DNA from: a bacterium | GTDB lineage: Bacteria; Patescibacteria; Gracilibacteria; 1-14-2-50-48-13 | Reading direction: 5' to 3' | Assembly (NCBI GenBank): GCA_030430105.1 | Contig: JAUIFW010000027.1 | Span: 1 to 10,479, forward strand | Length of the DNA: 10,479 nucleotides | Shown here: piece after piece, positions 1-5,150 of the stretch | How the letters are laid out: every line of letters starts with the position of its first letter | Numbering within the stretch: the first letter of the stretch is position 1 | Position numbers and translations under genes: made by a program | Notes under the pieces: model-generated | What the model was told of the DNA's origin: nothing | Databases searched by the model: none | What the model saw: only the letters and a program-made list of their open reading frames with translations

Positions 1-503
1 TGATTACCGCATGTGCCAACGCTGTGAATATCACAGATGGATTGGATGGACTCTCTGGAGGGCTTCTCGCACTTGCATATACGGCTTTTGGTATGATCGC
101 CTACGCACAAGGCCAGGAGTTCCTTGCGGGGTTTTGTGCTGTGGTTGTGGGTGCACTTGTGGGATTTCTTTGGTTTAATGTGCCTCCTGCGAAGTTTTAT
201 ATGGGTGATACGGGGGCGACAGCCTTGGGTGCGACTCTTGGTGTGATTGCTATGCTCACGAACTCAGCGATCATGTTGATATTTATTGGTGGGATATTTG
301 TGCTTGAAACTCTTTCCGTGATCATTCAGCTCTTTTCCAAGAAGTATTTTAAGCGTAAGGTATTTAAAATTGCACCGTTTCACCATCATCTTGAGGCGTG
401 TGGCTGGCCAGAGTGCACGGTTGTGATGCGACTTTGGATTGTTGGTGCAATACTAAGTGTTCTTGGTGTGATTATTGCGGTGATTGGTATGGGTACTCTT
501 TAA
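1..503 (+). CDS. mraY: MraY, phospho-N-acetylmuramoyl-pentapeptide transferase (5'-truncated by window edge)
   Basis: Integral membrane enzyme that transfers phospho-MurNAc-pentapeptide from UDP to undecaprenyl phosphate, making lipid I for peptidoglycan. About the last 167 codons are visible, in the frame that starts at base 3; the family is usually 320-360 residues, so roughly half the protein lies upstream. Diagnostic motifs: NAVNITDGLDGL with its catalytic aspartates at the left edge, then AKFYMGDTGATALG (the family more often has GDTGSLALG), then APFHHHLEACGWPE, the MraY-specific triple-His loop, followed by a final membrane helix. The GTG at 24 lies inside the NAVN motif and is not the start. 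It ends in TAA, 14 bases before the ATG of the GtrA/GT2 gene. murD or ftsW, which often follow mraY in dcw clusters, do not follow here. Confidence 0.96.
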   Translation, partial: ITACANAVNITDGLDGLSGGLLALAYTAFGMIAYAQGQEFLAGFCAVVVGALVGFLWFNVPPAKFYMGDTGATALGATLGVIAMLTNSAIMLIFIGGIFVLETLSVIIQLFSKKYFKRKVFKIAPFHHHLEACGWPECTVVMRLWIVGAILSVLGVIIAVIGMGTL

Positions 504-517
504 TTTCTACTACTTCT

Positions 518-1261
518 ATGCGGGATTGGTATCAGCTCCTTTCGAATGAAACCTTTTTACGGTATGCCGCTGTGGGTACGGCGGGAACCTTGCTTGATGT
601 GGGGATTCTTGCTTTGCTTGTGGCTGTTTCAGGCATAGATCCTGCTACGAGTAGTTTGCTGTATGTTTTCACCTCCGTCGCATTCTTTGTGGCTTTTTTG
701 AATAACTTTATTCTCAATAAGCTATGGACCTTTGGACTCAGAGAGAAGCATAATACGAAGCGTCAGTTTTTTAAGTTTGCGCTTACGTCACTTGTTGGGC
801 TTCTGATTACGAATATGTTTATGGGTGCCTTTGTGGTGCTGCTTGGTGTGTGGCATATTTGGGCGAAGCTTCTTACTTCCGGTATAGTGCTGGTTTGGAA
901 CTTTTTTGCGAACAAGTATTGGACCTTTCGTACTAGGACGCTTCGTGCAAAACAAGATAGGGAAGAGAATTTCGCTGTTGATCTCTCTGTCGTGATTCCT
1001 GCGTATAATGAGGAGGACCGCTTGCCTCAGACACTTCGAAAGGTAACAGATTACTTAGATGATCTGGCACTACGTTATGAGGTGTTGGTGGTGGATGATG
1101 GAAGTACGGATGGTACTGTCGATGTGGTGAATACCCTTTGTTTCTCAGAAGAGCAGTCAGGTAAAATTCAACTCATAGAGAGTACAAAGAACTATGGGAA
1201 GTGCCGTTACTATCGGTGTGATGGCTGCGCGCGGGCGCTATATTCTCTTTACGGATGCTGA
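518..1261 (+). CDS. GtrA-GT2 fusion, 5' part: GtrA membrane domain plus start of glycosyltransferase, ended early by a frameshift
   Basis: The N-terminal part (residues about 14-139) is a GtrA-type domain with four predicted membrane helices. It shows the internally duplicated hallmark NNFILNKLWTF and WNFFANKYWTF. Such proteins are thought to flip or present polyprenyl-phosphate-linked sugars. From residue about 155 a family 2 glycosyltransferase begins (DLSVVIPAYNEEDRLPQTL, then YEVLVVDDGSTDGT), of the dolichyl/polyprenyl-phosphate glucose synthase type. After ESTKNYGK (residue 228) the frame leaves the homologous path, runs through about 20 unrelated Cys/Tyr-rich residues and stops at a TGA. 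The domain continues in another frame from about 1200. The start ATG at 518 follows mraY by 14 bases and has a pyrimidine-rich leader without a Shine-Dalgarno. Unless the frameshift is an assembly error, the GT2 domain made from this piece lacks its DxD motif and should be inactive. Confidence 0.85.
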   Translation: MRDWYQLLSNETFLRYAAVGTAGTLLDVGILALLVAVSGIDPATSSLLYVFTSVAFFVAFLNNFILNKLWTFGLREKHNTKRQFFKFALTSLVGLLITNMFMGAFVVLLGVWHIWAKLLTSGIVLVWNFFANKYWTFRTRTLRAKQDREENFAVDLSVVIPAYNEEDRLPQTLRKVTDYLDDLALRYEVLVVDDGSTDGTVDVVNTLCFSEEQSGKIQLIESTKNYGKCRYYRCDGCARALYSLYGC

Positions 1262-1784
1262 TAACTCTACGCCTATTGAGGAGTTAGCTGGGTTCTTGCC
1301 CCAGATGCAAAGAGCGGATGTGGCAATTGGCTCACGATATCTTTCAGAAAGTAAGGTGCATATCAAGCAACCTTGGTATCGTATTGCTATTGGCCGTATC
1401 GCTAATTTTCTTATTCAATTGTTCCTTGTGGATGGAATTCGAGACACGCAGTGTGGCTTTAAGCTTTTTCGCCACCATGCTGCCAAGGATATTTTTTCTC
1501 GTATGAAGGTGGAAGGATTTGGATTTGATATGGAGGCTCTCACCTTGGCGGAGCTTCTCGGATACTCAGTGCGTGAACTCCCTGTGGATTGGTACAACTC
1601 AGACTCATCCCGTGTACGTCCGCTCAAGGATACCTTTCGTACCTTTAAGGACCTGGTGTTTATTAAGCTCAATGTGTGGACTGGGAAGTATAAGAAAGAT
1701 GGGGAAGTGTTTGAGCATGAGGAGGTGACGGACTTGCAGGCGACTATGCGAGCTAGATTGATGGCGGAAGTTGCTGGTGCTTAG
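1194..1784 (+). CDS. GtrA-GT2 fusion, 3' part: catalytic remainder of the GT2 glycosyltransferase, out of frame with its 5' half
   Basis: This frame carries the rest of the GT2 domain: GSAVTIGVMAARGRYILFTDADNS with the metal/nucleotide-sugar-binding DAD, VAIGSRYLSES, IRDTQCGFKLF, GFGFDMEAL and ELPVDWYNS. That order is typical of DPG synthase-like/ALG5-type enzymes, which load glucose or a similar sugar onto polyprenyl phosphate. The ATG at 1194 falls by chance in the sequence for the NYGKG loop; it has no Shine-Dalgarno and would omit the Rossmann start, so it is probably not a real initiation site. Joined to the upstream piece the protein would be about 423 residues. Its TAG stop overlaps the TAA of queA on the other strand by four bases. 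Treat 518-1784 as one frameshifted gene. Confidence 0.85.
   Translation: MGSAVTIGVMAARGRYILFTDADNSTPIEELAGFLPQMQRADVAIGSRYLSESKVHIKQPWYRIAIGRIANFLIQLFLVDGIRDTQCGFKLFRHHAAKDIFSRMKVEGFGFDMEALTLAELLGYSVRELPVDWYNSDSSRVRPLKDTFRTFKDLVFIKLNVWTGKYKKDGEVFEHEEVTDLQATMRARLMAEVAGA
1196..1201 (+). other. Frameshift point in the GtrA-GT2 gene, explained by loss of one GGGAA unit
   Basis: The homologous reading passes from codon phase 518 to phase 1194 here. Family members have N-x-GKG-x-AV at this loop. A second GGGAA after the one at 1196-1200 would restore NYGKGSAV exactly. A single inserted or two deleted bases would also change phase but would not give the GKG motif. The sequence therefore points to contraction of a two-unit pentamer repeat. 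Confidence 0.6.
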
Positions 1785-2827
1785 ATAATAAGCATGGCAT
1801 CTCCAAAGCTGTAGAAGCGGTAGTTATTCGCTATGGCTTCTTTGTAGATGTCTAGTGTCCATTCTCTATCGCCTATGAAGGCGCTAATCATCATGAGGAG
1901 TGTACTTTCAGGAAGGTGAAAGTTGGTGAGGAGCATATCCGCCATTTTGAAGGTATATGGTGGATAGATAAAGATATCGGTGCTTCCTTCGATAACTTTT
2001 TCTTCTTCTGGGGGGTGATTTGCTACATGTTCTAGTGTTCGTGTTGTTGTCGTTCCTACAGTAAGTATAGGTTGGCCTTTTTCTTTGTGCTTTATTAGCT
2101 TTTCCCATGTTTTTTTCCCTAGGGAAAAAAACTCCTTATGCATGGTGTGGTCCTCAATATTGTCAGCTTTTACAGGAAGAAATGTTCCTGCGCCAACGTG
2201 CAGTGTTATTTCTTCAGATTCAATGCCTTGTTCTTGCAGAGCTCTATCTATCTCCTTTGTGAAATGGAGTCCTGCGGTAGGGGCAGCGACGGAGCCAGTA
2301 ACTTTTGCATAGGTAGTCTGATAATTCTTTTCTACTGCTTCCGGATCTGTGTTTTTCATGTATGGAGGCAGTGGTATGGAGGCGTGTTTTTCAAAGAATT
2401 GCTCTAGGGTAGTGTCTAGGTCTAGAAAGAATAAATCTCTACTGCCATCTTCGTGAACTTTGCGTACTTGCACCGCGTAGGTTCTTTCGTCAATAGGGAG
2501 GTCTACCTTGTGTCCTAAGGGGAATTTTTTTCCGGGTTTTACCAAGAAATGCCCAGAGCGTTTTGATAGGCTACGAAGGAGGAATAACTCGAAGGCAGCT
2601 CCTGTCTCAAAGTTTCCTGTGAGCCGTGCCTTGCTGACTTTTGCATTATTTCGAACGATGAGCGTATTTCTTGGGAGGATCTCCGGTAGTTCAAAAAACT
2701 TTCGATGTTGCACGGTTTTTTTTGCTCGATCAATAACGAGTAACTTTGCTTGTTCCCTGTGCTTTATAGGGGTTTTTGCAATATGTGACTCGGGTAGGTC
2801 GTAAAAAAAGTCGCTTTTTTTCAACAT
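1781..2827 (-). CDS. queA: QueA, S-adenosylmethionine:tRNA ribosyltransferase-isomerase
   Basis: Transfers and isomerises the ribose of S-adenosylmethionine onto 7-aminomethyl-7-deazaguanine (preQ1) in tRNA, giving epoxyqueuosine; a cytosolic step of queuosine synthesis. Encoded length is 348 residues, normal for the family. Visible signatures in order: FFYDLPESHIAKTP and AKLLVID at the N-terminus, TYAKVTGSVAAPTAGLHFT (171-190), LHVGAGTFLPVK (209-220), DHTMHKEFF (227-234), TNFHLPESTLLMMISAF (301-317) and YRFYSFGDAM at the C-terminus. The start is the ATG at 2827. The frame stays open upstream, but those residues resemble nothing in QueA and would overlap the divergent gene. No Shine-Dalgarno precedes the ATG. 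It is the only minus-strand gene seen, convergent with the GT2 gene and divergent from the pilin-like gene. A 24-bp perfect palindrome sits inside it. Confidence 0.96.
   Translation of the reverse strand: MLKKSDFFYDLPESHIAKTPIKHREQAKLLVIDRAKKTVQHRKFFELPEILPRNTLIVRNNAKVSKARLTGNFETGAAFELFLLRSLSKRSGHFLVKPGKKFPLGHKVDLPIDERTYAVQVRKVHEDGSRDLFFLDLDTTLEQFFEKHASIPLPPYMKNTDPEAVEKNYQTTYAKVTGSVAAPTAGLHFTKEIDRALQEQGIESEEITLHVGAGTFLPVKADNIEDHTMHKEFFSLGKKTWEKLIKHKEKGQPILTVGTTTTRTLEHVANHPPEEEKVIEGSTDIFIYPPYTFKMADMLLTNFHLPESTLLMMISAFIGDREWTLDIYKEAIANNYRFYSFGDAMLII
2109..2132. repeat. 24-bp perfect palindrome inside queA
   Basis: The half-site GTTTTTTTCCCT is followed immediately by its exact reverse complement, centred between 2120 and 2121 with no spacer. 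In queA it encodes residues within KEFFSLGKKTW, so the codons are compatible with the protein, but two runs of seven T/A placed symmetrically are unusual. It could form a cruciform or an RNA hairpin in either transcript. Function unknown. Confidence 0.9.
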
Positions 2828-2860
2828 AGGGCTTGAAACTAGCTTAGAGAGGTACAAATG

Positions 2861-2869
2861 TGCTATACT
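2861..2869 (+). promoter_or_regulatory. Possible extended -10 promoter for the pilin-like gene pair
   Basis: TGCTATACT matches an extended -10 element (TGnTATAnT-like) between the divergent queA and pilin-like genes. No good -35 lies at 16-18 bases; TTGAAA at 2833 is too far. It would start transcription near 2876 and leave a short leader before the GTG at 2896. The call rests on motif match only. Confidence 0.4.
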
Positions 2870-2895
2870 TATATGATACTTTTTATGGAATACCA

Positions 2896-3870
2896 GTGTT
2901 TTCTTCTGTTTTTCAGCGGTGTAGGGGATGGATGGTAGCGTTCTTGCTCGCAGGAACGATGCTTGTTTCCAGCGGGCCTGCTCTCGCACAGATCACGCTA
3001 CCTGTGCTTGGAACAGAGAATCCTATTTCTGGAGAAGTGACGGATGAATTATCTCAAGTGCCAGGAGTGGATTTTATCAATGATCTTCGCTCTGATGCTT
3101 CCAATGCGACATGGCAAGATGTGGTCCAGCTCTTATTTTTGCGTATTGTTCAATTTGTGCTTATCGCACTGCAGATAGCGGCAGTGATCTATATTGTTTC
3201 TGTTGGGATCGGTATGGTGGGGAATATGGAAAACGCTGATCAGCTCCAGAAGCATACACTGCATTTGGTCAATGCAGTGATAGGGTTTGTGGTGATGTCT
3301 ATGGGTGCTCAGGCTGTAAATATCTTTAATCCTGCGCTTCAGGATAATTCGGATACGAATGTTGCATTCTTTAATCTTGATTCATGGCAGGGGTTTGTGG
3401 CGTTGCTTATTGATTTGCTTCGTTATTCAGTATGGGTGGTTGCCGTGGTGCTTATCATCATTATTGGTGTGAAGATGGTGACCTCTCAGGAGAAGGATAC
3501 GAAGAAGGAGAGGCAGCAGCTTACTTATGTGGGTATTGGTTTGTTCTTGATTCAGATTGCAGACTTGGTTGTAAAGCCTTTCCTGGTACTCAACCAAGGT
3601 GGTATCCAGGCAGATGATTTGCAGGGAGTTGAGCGAGTAGCTGCAGGAAATGAATTGATTCTCAATGTGGGGAGCGTGATCATGACCTTTTTTGCACCCC
3701 TTGCACTCTTTGGGTTGATCATGGGAGCGTTTTATATGGTCACGGCTCATGGGAACGAGGAAATGGTTAGTCGAGGAAAGAAGATTTTGACGGGAACCAT
3801 TATTGCAATCATTGTTGCCTATAGTTCCTATACCATTGTGGCGGAAGTTCTTACGTATTTTATTGTCTAG
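2896..3870 (+). CDS. Exported multi-pass membrane protein with three VirB2/TrbC (T4SS_pilin)-like hairpin units, paralog A
   Basis: Not a named gene. From the GTG at 2896 the protein has 324 residues: a signal peptide (basic Q-R-C-R-G n-region, hydrophobic MVAFLLAGTMLV core, ending PALA|Q at about 31) and an acidic stretch. Three units of two membrane helices joined by a charged loop follow, at about 77-145, 167-232 and 253-324. Units 2 and 3 carry MVT after helix 1 and unit 3 has RGKK before helix 2. Unit 3 (FYMVTAHGNEEMVSRGKK, then AYSSYTIVAEVL) closely resembles the single-unit pilin-like proteins common in Patescibacteria. I infer a structural or scaffold role in a type IV-secretion-like or pilus-like assembly. 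Start choice: the GTG at 2860 overlaps the likely -10 element; the ATG at 2932 has AGGGG four bases upstream but would drop the basic n-region. One base separates its TAG from the next ATG, so the pair is an operon. Confidence 0.75.
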   Translation: MFSSVFQRCRGWMVAFLLAGTMLVSSGPALAQITLPVLGTENPISGEVTDELSQVPGVDFINDLRSDASNATWQDVVQLLFLRIVQFVLIALQIAAVIYIVSVGIGMVGNMENADQLQKHTLHLVNAVIGFVVMSMGAQAVNIFNPALQDNSDTNVAFFNLDSWQGFVALLIDLLRYSVWVVAVVLIIIIGVKMVTSQEKDTKKERQQLTYVGIGLFLIQIADLVVKPFLVLNQGGIQADDLQGVERVAAGNELILNVGSVIMTFFAPLALFGLIMGAFYMVTAHGNEEMVSRGKKILTGTIIAIIVAYSSYTIVAEVLTYFIV

Positions 3871-3871
3871 T

Positions 3872-5029
3872 ATGCGTCGTTTACTCCTTACAACTCTTCT
3901 CACTTTTTGCTTGGCGTTTGCCGGGGTATTTGGTGGTATGGTTGGGATGGGGCCGGAGGCTGCAGGACAAGGGTTTCGAGACATGTTTGAAGGTGTTACT
4001 GAAAATGCAGAGGGAGGAGACCTTCTTCCGTACCAAGGTATTCGTGAAACGTTTAGAGCATCTGGAGAGGATGTGCCTTTTGAGCTACGCGCTGTAGAAC
4101 TTGTGCTAATGGGGACGCAGCAGCTTATTGTGATTATCTCTGTGCTTGGTGTACTCTTTGTTGTTCTTGCTGGGTTTAGGATGGTGACGGGTGGTATGAA
4201 CCCAGATGATGCAAAAAATCAGAGTGTTATTATCCGAAATATAGTGGGTGGTATTGTTCTGATGAATCTCGCAAATGTGTTTGTTTCTACAGTGTTCTTT
4301 AATCCTGCTGATCTAGGTTATACTACTGGAGCAGATTCTGAGGTGGCTTCTCAGATTCAGGCACAAAATGCACAGGTTGATTATTTGCTGGGTGCATTTT
4401 ATTTGGATTGTGATTTGGAAACTACTGTTGCGAACGAAGGTCTTAATCCGGTTGGATCTGATCCTTCTTGTGATTTTGATCCGAACTCAGAAGCTGGGCA
4501 GACAGCGATGGCAAAACTTGCGCCTCTGTATTTTGCTAATGAGGTGATATTTCCAACGGTTCAGTTCTTCCTTGGATTCTTGGCTGCCTTTGCTATTTTG
4601 TACATTATTATTGCTGCGTTCCGTATACTACTTGCTCGAGGAGAAGGGGATACAGTTACGGAGGCAAGGCGAACTATACTCAACGGCTTTATTGGCCTAG
4701 CACTTATTCTTGGTAGTCAGACGATTGTTCGAGTTGTATTTGGAACGCCATATGGGCAAAATACTTCAAGTGCAAATGTCTCCGAGTTGAATCCGGATGT
4801 TATTGGCGGCGTTGCAACGCTTATGGCAATATCCAATTATATTATTGGGTTCTTCGCGGTAGTTACCTTAATTATGTATATGTATGGAGGTTTCTTGGTC
4901 TTTACTGCAGGTGTGAATGAAGGCAATAAAAAGAAGGGATTTTCTATCATGCGGTGGACAACAGTTGGTGTCTTGCTTGCCATAAGTTCGTATGCGATTG
5001 TTGCGACGCTCATCCGCCTTGGAACCTAA
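3872..5029 (+). CDS. Exported multi-pass membrane protein with three VirB2/TrbC (T4SS_pilin)-like hairpin units, paralog B
   Basis: 385 residues from the ATG at 3872. A signal peptide or N-terminal helix (MRRLLLTTLLTFCLAFAGVF) is followed by a soluble stretch. Three two-helix units follow, at about 73-143 (GFRMVTGGMNPDDAKN), 222-291 (ARGEGDTVTEARRTIL) and 312-383 (FTAGVNEGNKKKGF, then AISSYAIVATLI). The last unit matches the end of the upstream gene (SSYxIV), so the two are probably tandem duplicates that have diverged. Between units 1 and 2 lies an 80-residue loop with Asp/Gly-rich sequence and cysteines at 180 and 200 that could form a disulfide outside the membrane. The start follows the upstream stop by one base, with no Shine-Dalgarno; coupling or reinitiation is likely. 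Role inferred as part of a pilus or secretion-like membrane assembly; the generic alternative is a six- to seven-helix membrane protein of unknown function. Confidence 0.75.
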   Translation: MRRLLLTTLLTFCLAFAGVFGGMVGMGPEAAGQGFRDMFEGVTENAEGGDLLPYQGIRETFRASGEDVPFELRAVELVLMGTQQLIVIISVLGVLFVVLAGFRMVTGGMNPDDAKNQSVIIRNIVGGIVLMNLANVFVSTVFFNPADLGYTTGADSEVASQIQAQNAQVDYLLGAFYLDCDLETTVANEGLNPVGSDPSCDFDPNSEAGQTAMAKLAPLYFANEVIFPTVQFFLGFLAAFAILYIIIAAFRILLARGEGDTVTEARRTILNGFIGLALILGSQTIVRVVFGTPYGQNTSSANVSELNPDVIGGVATLMAISNYIIGFFAVVTLIMYMYGGFLVFTAGVNEGNKKKGFSIMRWTTVGVLLAISSYAIVATLIRLGT

Positions 5030-5032
5030 GGC
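5016..5032 (+). terminator. Possible weak hairpin across the stop codon of paralog B
   Basis: GCCTT at 5016-5020 pairs with AAGGC at 5028-5032, with GG/CC inside giving about seven pairs around a one-base bulge and a tiny loop. It is followed by TTTGCTTC, a poor U-tract. It precedes a promoter-like sequence, consistent with a transcription-unit border, but it is weak as an intrinsic terminator. Confidence 0.3.
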
Positions 5033-5094
5033 TTTGCTTCGGCATTGTCGCACTATGTTTTTGTATCCTTACTACACGAAATAGGCCTCCCGTG

Positions 5095-5122
5095 TTGATG
5101 AGGTCCTGCTTTCTGTTACTCT
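5095..5122 (+). promoter_or_regulatory. Putative sigma70-type promoter for the lamin-tail-domain/rsmI unit
   Basis: TTGATG (5095-5100) and TACTCT (5117-5122) are separated by 16 bases, and TG at 5114-5115 adds an extended -10. Transcription would start near 5129, leaving a leader of about 22 bases before the ATG at 5151. It lies in the 121-base spacer after paralog B, which otherwise shows nothing recognisable. Confidence 0.5.
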
Positions 5123-5150
5123 AATCACCGTAGTATTTGTTGCTTTGTCT

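Noticed and set aside
398..517. Upstream extension of the GtrA-GT2 frame into mraY
   Set aside because: It overlaps the conserved C-terminus of mraY in another frame, and the GtrA homology begins only after the ATG at 518.
1194..1204. Programmed ribosomal frameshift as explanation of the GT2 frame change
   Set aside because: No slippery heptamer or clear downstream stem is seen, and a simple phase shift would lose the GKG motif; a lost GGGAA explains it better.
2828..2989. 54-codon N-terminal extension of queA
   Set aside because: No similarity to QueA, and it would overlap the signal-peptide region of the divergent gene; the ATG at 2827 gives the normal family N-terminus.
3427..3984. 185-codon minus-strand frame across the junction of the two pilin-like genes
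   Set aside because: His/Asn/Arg-rich antisense translation with no recognisable motif; both plus-strand genes are well supported.
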